DNA of 9,192 nt, from NCBI GenBank assembly GCA_030665535.1, contig DAOUZU010000036.1, forward strand, positions 1 to 9,192, read 5' to 3'. Below, piece after piece: positions 1 through 6,020 of this stretch. This stretch comes from Dehalococcoidia bacterium. GTDB lineage: Bacteria > Chloroflexota > Dehalococcoidia > Dehalococcoidales > JAUXAE01. The notes under the pieces were generated by a model. It was given only the letters and a program-made list of their open reading frames with translations, had not been told where the DNA came from and did no database searches. The position numbers and the translations under genes are program-made. Each line of letters begins with the position of its first letter. Positions within the stretch are counted from its first letter, which is position 1.

Positions 1-776
1 ATTACCGCCAGCGGCTTGCCGGGCCGTTTTTTTGTCTGCCGGAGCGTGCTTACGGCCGCATCGTTAAGGGGGTCGCAGGCCAACAGGTAGCCGCCCAGGC
101 CTCTGATGGCTATGATCTTACCCTCTTTGAGCAGCCGGCCGGCGGTGGCAATGGCATCCCCGCCGGCGACAGCTTTGCCTGCGGCGTCGGTAAGCTCCAG
201 GTGCGGGCCGCAGACCGGGCAGGCGTTGGGCTGGGCGTGGAAGCGGCGGTCCATAGGGTTGTCGTACTCCGCCTGGCAGGCGGGGCACATCCGGAACTCT
301 TTCATCGTCGTCAGGGGGCGGTCATAGGGGATGTCCTCAATAATGGTGAAGCGAGGGCCGCAGTTGGTGCAGTTGGTGAAGGGGTAGCGGTAGCGGCGGT
401 TGGCCGGGTCGGTGAAGTCCCGGATACATTCATCACAGGCGGCCAGGTCTGGGGAGATTAGCTGGTACTGGCCGGCTTTGGACAGGCTGGGGAGAATCTT
501 GAAATGCTTGTGGCCCGCCGCCGGCGCCTGGGCTACCGAAATCTCATCTATGCGCGCCTGCGGCGGCTTTTCCCTTCTGATATCATCTACGAAGGCGTCG
601 AGGTCGGCCCGGACACCTTCCACCTCTATGTCAACGCTACCGGAGGTGTTGAGTACCCAGCCGTTCAGGTTATGGCGGTGGGCCAGTTGGTAGATGAAGG
701 GCCGGAAGCCGACGCCCTGCACCACCCCGCGAACACCTATCTTGAAGAGCTGCCTGGTTACAACTGCCTGTGCCAT
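1..776 (-). CDS. hypF: Carbamoyltransferase HypF, N-terminal part (gene continues beyond the left edge)
   Basis: HypF uses carbamoyl phosphate and ATP to make carbamoyl-adenylate and passes the carbamoyl group to the C-terminal cysteine of HypE, the source of the cyanide ligands of [NiFe]-hydrogenase. About 258 residues of an expected 750 or so are visible. Residues 10-95 form an acylphosphatase domain with VRGVVQGVGFRPF (catalytic Arg25) and Asn43. Residues 114-189 hold the double zinc finger with cysteines at 114, 117, 136, 139, 164, 167, 186 and 189; the spacing C-x2-C-x18-C-x2-C-x24-C-x2-C-x18-C-x2-C matches the family exactly. The YrdC-like domain begins near 205 (KIIAIRGLGGY, then KKRPGKPLAV at the edge). 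The ATG at 776 lies 2 bases after the hypB stop; the ribosome binding site is weak, so coupling to hypB is likely. The Kae1-like C-terminal domain is outside the window. Confidence 0.96.
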   Translation of the reverse strand, partial: MAQAVVTRQLFKIGVRGVVQGVGFRPFIYQLAHRHNLNGWVLNTSGSVDIEVEGVRADLDAFVDDIRREKPPQARIDEISVAQAPAAGHKHFKILPSLSKAGQYQLISPDLAACDECIRDFTDPANRRYRYPFTNCTNCGPRFTIIEDIPYDRPLTTMKEFRMCPACQAEYDNPMDRRFHAQPNACPVCGPHLELTDAAGKAVAGGDAIATAGRLLKEGKIIAIRGLGGYLLACDPLNDAAVSTLRQTKKRPGKPLAV

Positions 777-778
777 AT

Positions 779-1435
779 CTATTTTCTCAGGAGGCTAATC
801 TCTTCCTTAAGCCAGGAGAGCCAGGCATCAAAGCCGCCCCCCGTCTTGGCGGACACCTCAAATAACTTTACGCCGTGGTTGAGACTGTTTACCGTGCCCT
901 TGAAGTCCTCCATGTCAAACTCCAGGTAGGGCAGGAGGTCCGTCTTGTTGATTACAATGGCCTCTGTCTGGCTGAACATAGATGGGTATTTGTGCGGCTT
1001 GTCGTCGCCCTCCGGGATGCTGGCCAGCACCACCCGCTTTTGCTCGCCCAGCTTGAATCCGGCGGGGCAGACCAGGTTGCCCACGTTTTCTATGAAGAGC
1101 AGATCCATCTTTTTCAGATCCATGGTATCCAAGGCGTTGGCCACCATATTGGCGTCCAGGTGGCAGCCGCCGCCGGTGTTGATCTGGACGACGGGCACGC
1201 CGGCCTGGCTTATCCTGTCGGCGTCAACGGTGGAGGCGATGTCGCCCTCGATTACGCCTATCGCCACTTCTTTCCCCAGGCCCTCTATCGTCTTGAGGAT
1301 GAGGCTGGTTTTTCCCGCCCCCGGCGAGGCCATGATGTTTATGGCCAGGATGTCGTGACTCTCCAGCAGGCGCTGGTTCCTCTCGGCTGTTTGCAGGTTA
1401 GCGTCCAGGATGTTCTTGAGTACCGTTATTTTCAT
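779..1435 (-). CDS. hypB: Hydrogenase nickel incorporation GTPase HypB
   Basis: This SIMIBI-class GTPase works with HypA to insert nickel into the large subunit of [NiFe]-hydrogenase in the cytoplasm. The 218-residue product has the P-loop SPGAGKTS (residues 37-44), the switch region with EGDIAS (63-68), and the NKTD guanine-specificity motif (163-166). The G-domain metal site is present: Cys91-His92 in GGGCHLD and Cys123 in NLVCPAGF. There is no N-terminal CxxCGC nickel site and no histidine-rich stretch, both found in some bacterial HypB; this is the short form also known in archaea. The ATG follows the hypA stop codon with no gap (TAGATG), and GAGGTGG inside the hypA end acts as ribosome binding site, so translation is coupled. 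Confidence 0.97.
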   Translation of the reverse strand: MKITVLKNILDANLQTAERNQRLLESHDILAINIMASPGAGKTSLILKTIEGLGKEVAIGVIEGDIASTVDADRISQAGVPVVQINTGGGCHLDANMVANALDTMDLKKMDLLFIENVGNLVCPAGFKLGEQKRVVLASIPEGDDKPHKYPSMFSQTEAIVINKTDLLPYLEFDMEDFKGTVNSLNHGVKLFEVSAKTGGGFDAWLSWLKEEISLLRK

Positions 1436-1777
1436 CTAGTCCACCTCTATGCTGTCTACGTAAAACTCGCTGCCGGCTTGAAGCTCCACGTCCCACTTCC
1501 GGCAGCGGGGGCAGCCCCACTGCTCCGATTCCGGCTCGAAGGCGAGGTCGCATTCCCGGCAGCGCAGCCTGGTGGGGACGTGCCTGAATGTCAACTCGGC
1601 GTTGTGGGCGATGCTGTCCTGGCTCAGGAGCTCAAAGCAGAACCGGACGCTGTCGTCAACGATGCCGGACATACCCCCGATGACCAGGTTGATGCGGGTT
1701 ACGCGTTTGGCCTCGGCCTTGCGGGCGTTCTCCAGGGCAATATCAAGTACGCCTTGGGTATAGCTCAGTTCGTGCAT
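1436..1777 (-). CDS. hypA: Hydrogenase nickel-binding metallochaperone HypA
   Basis: HypA binds nickel and, with HypB, delivers it to the hydrogenase large subunit. The 113-residue length is typical. The N-terminal MHE motif supplies the nickel ligand His2. The zinc site has two CxxC pairs, Cys73/Cys76 and Cys89/Cys92, as in the family. HypA is the first gene of the hypA-hypB-hypF operon and its promoter lies about 45 bases upstream. No good Shine-Dalgarno sequence precedes the ATG, but the MHE motif fixes this start. No hydrogenase structural gene is visible here, so the client enzyme is encoded elsewhere, possibly beyond the left edge with hypC, hypD and hypE. Confidence 0.96.
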   Translation of the reverse strand: MHELSYTQGVLDIALENARKAEAKRVTRINLVIGGMSGIVDDSVRFCFELLSQDSIAHNAELTFRHVPTRLRCRECDLAFEPESEQWGCPRCRKWDVELQAGSEFYVDSIEVD

Positions 1778-1822
1778 TTCAGTGTAGGTATTAAGGCTTA
1801 AGTACTAGTAAAGGCAGTATTG

Positions 1823-1852
1823 ATTATAGCCTATCCGCCACTCTAAGTCCAA
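1823..1852 (-). promoter_or_regulatory. Sigma-70-type promoter of the hypABF operon
   Basis: Read on the minus strand, TTGGAC (1852-1847) is followed after 18 bases by a perfect TATAAT (1828-1823). Transcription would begin near 1816, giving a leader of about 40 bases before hypA. It sits back to back with the promoter of the M16 protease gene, the two -35 boxes being 42 bases apart. I see no clear palindromic operator between them. This is a prediction by consensus match only. Confidence 0.7.
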
Positions 1853-1894
1853 TGGAGAGGGGCTGTCAAGGGGTGTCTAGGGGCCGAGGCTGTA

Positions 1895-1924
1895 TTGACA
1901 CCGTCTTGGGGATAAAACTAGAAT
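1895..1924 (+). promoter_or_regulatory. Sigma-70-type promoter of the M16 protease gene
   Basis: A perfect TTGACA (1895-1900) is followed after 18 bases by TAGAAT (1919-1924), five of six bases matching the -10 consensus. Transcription would start near 1931, leaving a leader of about 20 bases that holds just the Shine-Dalgarno sequence and the TTG start at 1951. This placement excludes the ATG at 1852 as the start of the protease. Confidence 0.7.
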
Positions 1925-1937
1925 GGGCGGCATCGCT

Positions 1938-1953
1938 AAAGGAGGCTCACTTG
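1938..1953 (+). promoter_or_regulatory. Strong ribosome binding site that decides the TTG start of the M16 protease
   Basis: AAAGGAGG at 1938-1945 is a near-perfect Shine-Dalgarno sequence, 5 bases before the TTG at 1951. The encoded N-terminus (HKKTTLANGLRVI) is exactly where M16 proteins normally begin. The in-frame ATG at 1852 has no such signal. Confidence 0.85.
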
Positions 1954-3222
1954 CACAAGAAAACGACACTGGCCAATGGGCTGCGGGTAATCACCCAGAC
2001 GATGCCCGATACTCAGGCGGTTTCTATCATCTTTCTCATCGGCGTCGGCTCCCGTTACGAGAGGGACGGGGAGGCTGGTATCAGCCATTTCATTGAGCAC
2101 CTGCTGTTCAAGGGCACCGATAAGAGGCCCTCGGCCAGGGAGATTTCGGAGGCCATTGAAGGGGTCGGCGGTATTCTCAACGCGGGCACCGACAGGGAAC
2201 TGACCATCTACTGGGTCAAGGTAGCCCGGACCCATTTTGAAAAGGCGCTGGATGTGCTGACCGATATGCTGACCGGCTCCCGGCTGGACGCCAGGGAAAT
2301 CGACCGGGAGCGCCAGGTTATCGTTGAAGAGATAAACATGAGCTATGACGACCCCTCGCACCGTGTTGGCCTGCTGGTTGACGAGATACTCTGGACCGGC
2401 CATCCCCTGGGGCGGGACATAGCCGGCACAAAACAGTCCGTGGGTGCCATTAACCAGCAGGACATGCGCCGTTTCATCGCTGGTCATTACCTGCCGGGAA
2501 ATACGGTGATATCCATTGCCGGCAGTATTGAGCACGGGGAGGCCACCACCGCCGTGGCCAAAGCCTGCCGCGGCTGGACGGGCCGGCAGAAGCCGCCCGG
2601 CTACCGGGCCTTCCGACAGCGAAAGACGTTCCCGCGGGTGGCCATAGAGAACCGTGAAATAGAGCAGGTACACCTTTTCCTGGCCCTGCCCGGCCTCTCC
2701 CTCCGGCATCCGGGGCGGTTCGCCCTGGGCCTGCTCAATGTCATCCTGGGTGAGGGGATGAGCAGCCGCCTTTTCAGTGAGATTCGTGACAAATTGGGCC
2801 TGGCCTACAGTATCTACAGCTTCACCGAGCATTTCCGTGATTGCGGTTCGCTGGCCGTCTATGCCGGCGTGGAGCCCAGCAATCTCCGCGTGGCCGTAAA
2901 GGCCATCCTGGAACAGCTTTCAGGGCTGCGGGAGACTATTGCCCCGGCCGAACTAACCAAGGCCAAGGAGCTCTCCAAGGGACGCCTGCTGCTGCGTATG
3001 GAAGACAGCCGCAGTGTGGCCGGCTGGATAGGGGCTCAGGAGGCGCTCTCCGGGCGCGTGTACAGCGTGGAGGAGGTGCTGGCCATTATCGACGCCATAA
3101 GCGCTGCTGAACTCAAGGAGCTGGCCGGTGAGCTGATGGTGGCCAGCCGGCTGCGTCTGGCACTGGTGGGCCCGGTGGCCGCTACGGAGCCGCTTGAAGA
3201 GCTTCTAAGCTTCGTGAAATAG
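1951..3222 (+). CDS. M16 family zinc metallopeptidase (pitrilysin / processing peptidase type)
   Basis: This is a 423-residue, two-lobed insulinase-fold protease of the bacterial group related to mitochondrial processing peptidase beta subunit (PqqL/YmxG type). The inverted zinc motif HFIEH is at residues 46-50 and the distal glutamate is Glu127 in RQVIVEEI, 77 residues after His50 as in H-x-x-E-H-x76-E; all zinc ligands and the catalytic Glu49 are intact, so it should be active. The C-terminal lobe has the conserved LGLAYSIYSF stretch. There is no signal peptide, so a cytoplasmic role in degrading or processing peptides is likely; the substrate cannot be told. The start is TTG, chosen from the ribosome binding site, the promoter and family alignment. 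The gene is transcribed alone, divergent from hypA and convergent with groEL. Confidence 0.93.
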   Translation: MHKKTTLANGLRVITQTMPDTQAVSIIFLIGVGSRYERDGEAGISHFIEHLLFKGTDKRPSAREISEAIEGVGGILNAGTDRELTIYWVKVARTHFEKALDVLTDMLTGSRLDAREIDRERQVIVEEINMSYDDPSHRVGLLVDEILWTGHPLGRDIAGTKQSVGAINQQDMRRFIAGHYLPGNTVISIAGSIEHGEATTAVAKACRGWTGRQKPPGYRAFRQRKTFPRVAIENREIEQVHLFLALPGLSLRHPGRFALGLLNVILGEGMSSRLFSEIRDKLGLAYSIYSFTEHFRDCGSLAVYAGVEPSNLRVAVKAILEQLSGLRETIAPAELTKAKELSKGRLLLRMEDSRSVAGWIGAQEALSGRVYSVEEVLAIIDAISAAELKELAGELMVASRLRLALVGPVAATEPLEELLSFVK

Positions 3223-3225
3223 GAA

Positions 3226-3253
3226 GCAGCCGTGGCCTTGAGGCCACGGCTGC
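3226..3253. terminator. Stem-loop between convergent M16 and groEL genes, probably a bidirectional terminator
   Basis: A perfect 12-base inverted repeat, GCAGCCGTGGCC (3226-3237) and GGCCACGGCTGC (3242-3253), encloses a TTGA loop. It begins 4 bases after the M16 stop and ends 27 bases before the groEL stop. The downstream tracts are only moderately T-rich (CATTATTCC on plus, TTCCTATTTC on minus), so it may be less efficient than a classic intrinsic terminator, but position and stem strength support the role for both genes. Confidence 0.75.
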
Positions 3254-3280
3254 CATTATTCCGGTATCGGTTAGGGTGCC

Positions 3281-4888
3281 CTAGTACCCTTCAGGGCCGA
3301 CTGGAGCAGGCGGTGCCTTCTCCGGTATGTTGGACACCAGGGCTTCAGTGATAAGCACCATGTTGGCGATGCTGGCGCCGTTGGTCAGCGCCGACACGAC
3401 CACCAGGGTGGGGTCAATGATGCCCATCTTCACCATATCGCCGTATTTGTCTATCTCGGCGTTGTAGCCGACACCCTTGGAGCTCTTCCTCACCTGCTCA
3501 ACCACCACGGCGCCGTCTGCGCCGGCGTTGTTGGCAATCCAGCGCACCGGCTCCAGAATGGCCTTGCGCACTATCTTGACGCCGGTGGCCTCGTCGCCGG
3601 TCAGTTTGAGCTTGTCCAGCGACGGCAGGGCGTTGATAAGGCCGACGCCGCCACCGGGCAGAATGCCCGCCTCTACGGCAGCTCGTGTCGCCGCCAGGGC
3701 GTCCTCGACGCGGTGCTTGCGCTCCTTCATCTCGGTCTCTGTAGCAGCGCCGACAGCGATGACGGCGACGCCACCGGCCAGGGCGGCCTGCCTCTCCTGG
3801 AGCTTCTCGCGGTCAAAGGCGGAATCCACCTCATCTATCTGGGCCTTAATCTGCTTGATTCTATCCTGCAGGGCCTGCGGTGAACCCTTGCCCTCGATGA
3901 TGGTCGTCTTGTCCTTGTTGGCAACTATCCTGCGAGCCCGGCCCAGGTCGGCCTCGGTTACGGAGTCCAGCTTGCGGCCAGCCTCCTTGGAAAGCACCTG
4001 GCCGCCGGTGAGGATGGCCATATCCTGTAGCATGGCCTTCTGCCGGTCGCCGAATCCAGGGGCTTTGACGGCCAGAATGTTCATCGTGCCGCGCAGCTTG
4101 TTGACCACCAGCGTGGCCAGGGCCTCGCCCTCAATGTTCTCGCAGATGATGACGATGTTCTTGGAGACAGACAGCAGCTTTTCCAGTGTGGGCAGAAGCT
4201 CGGCTACTGTCTCAATCTTGCGGTCGGTCATCAGGAATACCGGGTCCTCCAGCACCGTCTCCATGCGGGCGGTGTCGGTGACGAAATAGGGGCTGATATA
4301 GCCGCGGTCAAACTGCATACCCTCTACGTAGTCGGTATCGTACTTGACGCCCTGGGACTCCTCAATAGTGATGACGCCGTCCTTACCCACTTTCTCCATG
4401 ACATCGGCAATCAGGTCGCCGATCTCGGTGTCCTTGGCAGTAATGGTGGCCACCTGGACTATCTGCTCCCGGCCAGTAACCGGGGTGGATGCCTTATTGA
4501 GCTGCGCAACGATGGTCTCGATGGATTTTTCGATGCCTCTCTTTAAGCCGATGGCCTCTGCGCCGGCGGCGATGTTCTTGAAGCCCTCGTTGATTATGGC
4601 CGCTGCCAGAACGGTTGACGTGGTGGTGCCGTCGCCGGCGGCGTCGTTGGTCTTGGAGGACGCCTCCTTAATCAGCTGGACGCCCATGTTTTCAAAGGGG
4701 TCGGGAAGATCAATATCCCGGGCGATGGTGACACCATCGTCAATAACGGTGGGCGCGCCCCACTGTTTGTCCAAGGCTACCGGATGGCCCTTGGGCCCCA
4801 GCGTTACCTTGACAGCATCGTTTAGCGTGTCTACGCCCTTCTTGAGGGCGTGCCTCACATCTTCACCAAAGATTATCTGTTTAGCCAT
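3281..4888 (-). CDS. groEL: Chaperonin GroEL (60 kDa, Hsp60)
   Basis: GroEL forms the double-ring ATP-driven folding chamber of the cytoplasm and works with GroES. The 535-residue product is complete. The ATP site shows VTLGPKG (28-34), DDGVTIA (50-56) and GDGTTT (85-90, Asp86 corresponding to E. coli Asp87); the catalytic aspartate lies in HRVEDALAATRAAVEAG and the GILPGGGVGL loop follows. The equatorial, intermediate and apical domains are all present. The C-terminus ends PVGPEGY and lacks the Gly-Gly-Met repeat of E. coli GroEL. The ATG is preceded by AAGGAGG with a 4-base spacer, and the gene lies 23 bases after groES in one operon. Expression should be heat-inducible through the operator upstream of groES. 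Confidence 0.99.
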   Translation of the reverse strand: MAKQIIFGEDVRHALKKGVDTLNDAVKVTLGPKGHPVALDKQWGAPTVIDDGVTIARDIDLPDPFENMGVQLIKEASSKTNDAAGDGTTTSTVLAAAIINEGFKNIAAGAEAIGLKRGIEKSIETIVAQLNKASTPVTGREQIVQVATITAKDTEIGDLIADVMEKVGKDGVITIEESQGVKYDTDYVEGMQFDRGYISPYFVTDTARMETVLEDPVFLMTDRKIETVAELLPTLEKLLSVSKNIVIICENIEGEALATLVVNKLRGTMNILAVKAPGFGDRQKAMLQDMAILTGGQVLSKEAGRKLDSVTEADLGRARRIVANKDKTTIIEGKGSPQALQDRIKQIKAQIDEVDSAFDREKLQERQAALAGGVAVIAVGAATETEMKERKHRVEDALAATRAAVEAGILPGGGVGLINALPSLDKLKLTGDEATGVKIVRKAILEPVRWIANNAGADGAVVVEQVRKSSKGVGYNAEIDKYGDMVKMGIIDPTLVVVSALTNGASIANMVLITEALVSNIPEKAPPAPVGPEGY

Positions 4889-4911
4889 ATTACCTCCTTA
4901 GTATATTCTCT

Positions 4912-5208
4912 TTATTTGGATACTTTCTTGGCCAGAATCGCGTTCTCGGGGAGAATGACGTAGTCTATGCCCCCGATCTTATACTCGGTGCCGCCGAATT
5001 TGGGGTAGATGACAACGTCACCCACCTTGACATCCAGCTTCTCCCGGGTGCCGTCCTTGGACATTCTGCCGGGGCCGACGGCAATCACATCGCCTTCATT
5101 GGATTTCTCCTGGGCGGTATCCGGTATGACGATGCCTCCCTTGCTTACCTCCTCCTTGGCGCTGGGCTTGAGCAATACCATATTGCCTAGTGGTTTGAGT
5201 TTAGCCAT
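4912..5208 (-). CDS. groES: Co-chaperonin GroES (10 kDa, Hsp10)
   Basis: GroES is the heptameric lid of the GroEL chamber. The 98-residue product has the usual length and landmarks: PLGNMVLLKP at 6-15, the mobile loop KEEVSKGGIVIPD around 18-30 that docks on GroEL, and the EGDVIAVGPG turn followed by VKVGDVVIYPKFGGTEYK. The ATG at 5208 is preceded by GAAGGAGG. It is the first gene of the groES-groEL operon, with a recognisable promoter and a CIRCE-type operator upstream. Confidence 0.98.
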   Translation of the reverse strand: MAKLKPLGNMVLLKPSAKEEVSKGGIVIPDTAQEKSNEGDVIAVGPGRMSKDGTREKLDVKVGDVVIYPKFGGTEYKIGGIDYVILPENAILAKKVSK

Positions 5209-5247
5209 AAATTCCTCCTTCTTTAATTTGGCTTTCTGCTCATATTT

Positions 5248-5274
5248 TTAGCAGTCTCTGGTGGAGACTGCTAA
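5248..5274. promoter_or_regulatory. CIRCE-type HrcA operator, variant sequence, upstream of groESL
   Basis: TTAGCAGTC (5248-5256), nine bases, then GACTGCTAA (5266-5274) form a perfect inverted repeat. The CIRCE consensus bound by the heat-shock repressor HrcA is TTAGCACTC-N9-GAGTGCTAA. Arm length and spacing are identical, and the only difference is one base per arm (C to G on the left, G to C on the right), a symmetrical change. The palindrome extends two further bases inward. On the minus strand the element begins at the predicted groES transcription start and lies in the leader, the classical CIRCE position. In the mRNA it would also form a hairpin. Confidence 0.88.
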
Positions 5275-5281
5275 CATACAT

Positions 5282-5310
5282 ATAATAACTTAGATAGAAC
5301 TATGGTGCAA
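5282..5310 (-). promoter_or_regulatory. Sigma-70-type promoter of groES-groEL
   Basis: On the minus strand TTGCAC (5310-5305) is followed after 17 bases by TATTAT (5287-5282), each with one or two departures from consensus. The start point would be near 5275, immediately before the CIRCE-type element, so repressor bound there would block initiation or promoter escape. This arrangement of a housekeeping promoter plus HrcA operator is standard for groESL in many bacteria. Confidence 0.72.
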
Positions 5311-5352
5311 ATCGGTATATGGCAGTATACGCCCTGTAAGGGCGAAAGACAA

Positions 5353-5385
5353 GGAAAAAGAGGCCTGTATAGCCCCAGGTCTCTT
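5353..5385 (-). terminator. Minus-strand intrinsic-terminator-like hairpin
   Basis: Read on the minus strand, AAGAGACCTG (5385-5376), an 8-base loop, and CAGGCCTCTT (5367-5358) form a 10-bp stem with one mismatch (A opposite C), followed directly by further T residues (TTTCC). This is a good rho-independent terminator shape. It lies upstream of the groES promoter, so it would stop minus-strand transcripts coming from the macro-gene side and insulate the CIRCE-controlled promoter from readthrough, or end a short RNA begun in 5390-5500. Confidence 0.5.
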
Positions 5386-5401
5386 ATGATTGGCCGCATA
5401 G

Positions 5402-5425
5402 TACCGAATAGTAAGCTATACGGTA
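5402..5425. repeat. Imperfect hairpin in the intergenic region
   Basis: TACCG (5402-5406) and CGGTA (5421-5425) enclose ATAG (5408-5411) and CTAT (5416-5419) around a TAAG loop, with a single A/A mismatch between the two stem segments. Outer GGCC copies at 5392-5395 and 5436-5439 could extend it, and the second is followed by five T residues at 5440-5444, so a plus-strand terminator is conceivable. The closing stem is too short to be sure. Confidence 0.35.
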
Positions 5426-5442
5426 TCCGGCGCCAGGCCTTT

Positions 5443-5471
5443 TTGACCTAGCTGGCCGGGCGTGTAAGAAT
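5443..5471 (+). promoter_or_regulatory. Possible promoter of the macro-domain gene
   Basis: TTGACC (5443-5448) is followed after 17 bases by AAGAAT (5466-5471), a four-of-six match to the -10 consensus. Transcription would start near 5478, about 24 bases before the ATG at 5502. The -10 match is mediocre and the ribosome binding site (AAGG at 5487-5490) is weak and 11 bases from the ATG, so expression may be low. Confidence 0.4.
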
Positions 5472-5501
5472 AACCGTACAAACGGCAAGGCGGGCGCGCT
5501 T

Positions 5502-6011
5502 ATGACTGAAATGGATATATTCAAGGGGGACATCACCGGGCTTGAGGTAGATGCCATTGTAAACGCAGCCAACAACGAATTATGGATGGGCGGTGGGGTG
5601 GCAGGCGCCATCAGGAAGGCCGGCGGCGCTGGAATAGAGGCCGAGGCGGTGAAAAAGGGGCCCATCGCCATCGGTGAGGCGGTGGAGACGGGGGCCGGCA
5701 GGCTCAAGGCCGGCTATGTCATCCACGCCGCCGTGATGGCCATGGATTTTAAGACAGACGCCGGTAAGATAAGGCGGGCCACCAGGAGCAGCCTTAAGGC
5801 CGCCGACCGGCTGGGAATAAAAAGCCTGGCCTTCCCCGCCCTGGGCACCGGCGTGGGCAGGTTCCCCGTGACCGAGGCGGCCCGCATAATGATTGGCGAG
5901 GTGCTGGCCTACACCGCCGGAAAAACGGGGCTGGAGAAGGTCGTCCTCGTCCTCTACAGTGAGCCGGCCTACCGGGCCTTTGCGCGGGAGCTTAAACGGC
6001 AAGGCGGCTAA
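5502..6011 (+). CDS. Macro domain protein (ADP-ribose binding, likely O-acetyl-ADP-ribose deacetylase or related hydrolase)
   Basis: The 169-residue product is a stand-alone macro domain, a fold that binds ADP-ribose and often hydrolyses its esters or phosphate. Motifs in order are FKGDIT (7-12), VDAIVNAANN (16-25, Asn24 at the usual catalytic position), GGGVAGAI (30-37) and PALGTGVGRFP (112-122) that wraps the phosphates. The MacroD-type aspartate in GGGGVDGAI is alanine here, as in the AF1521-like group, so the substrate and catalytic power are uncertain. A second ATG three codons downstream (5511) is an alternative start. The gene is transcribed alone, divergent from groES and convergent with tsaD, whose stop lies 9 bases away. 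No ADP-ribosyltransferase neighbour is visible. Confidence 0.92.
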   Translation: MTEMDIFKGDITGLEVDAIVNAANNELWMGGGVAGAIRKAGGAGIEAEAVKKGPIAIGEAVETGAGRLKAGYVIHAAVMAMDFKTDAGKIRRATRSSLKAADRLGIKSLAFPALGTGVGRFPVTEAARIMIGEVLAYTAGKTGLEKVVLVLYSEPAYRAFARELKRQGG

Positions 6012-6020
6012 TGCTTGATC

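Larger units (their letters stand above)
5275..5501. other. Hairpin-rich groES-macro intergenic region, no recognised gene
   Basis: Beyond the groES promoter this stretch contains several inverted repeats in close succession: GCCCT-GTA-AGGGC (5331-5343), a 10-bp stem at 5358-5385, and an imperfect hairpin at 5402-5425. A perfect TATAAT on the plus strand at 5281-5286 overlaps the groES -10 box, but its -35 region is poor. A plus-strand reading frame of 49 codons runs from an ATG at 5302 to the TAG at 5449-5451; it has no Shine-Dalgarno sequence and its product resembles nothing I know, so I do not call it a gene. No tRNA, riboswitch or CRISPR signature is apparent. A small RNA is possible but unproven. 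Confidence 0.4.

Noticed and set aside
875..1801. Long plus-strand open frame of 308 codons opposite hypB and hypA
   Set aside because: It is the mirror of two well-supported genes in G+C-rich DNA, its product matches no family I recognise, and it covers the hypA promoter side.
1852..1950. ATG at 1852 as start of the M16 protease
   Set aside because: It would place the gene's own promoter inside the coding region and add 33 unconserved residues; the TTG at 1951 has AAAGGAGG and matches the family N-terminus.
1936..2832. Minus-strand open frame of 298 codons opposite the M16 protease
   Set aside because: It lies wholly inside the M16 gene, which has intact zinc ligands, promoter and ribosome binding site; the antisense product looks like low-complexity shadow sequence.
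5302..5451. 49-codon plus-strand frame as a small protein gene
   Set aside because: No Shine-Dalgarno, no family resemblance, and it overlaps hairpins better explained as RNA or terminator structure; kept only as a low-interest finding.
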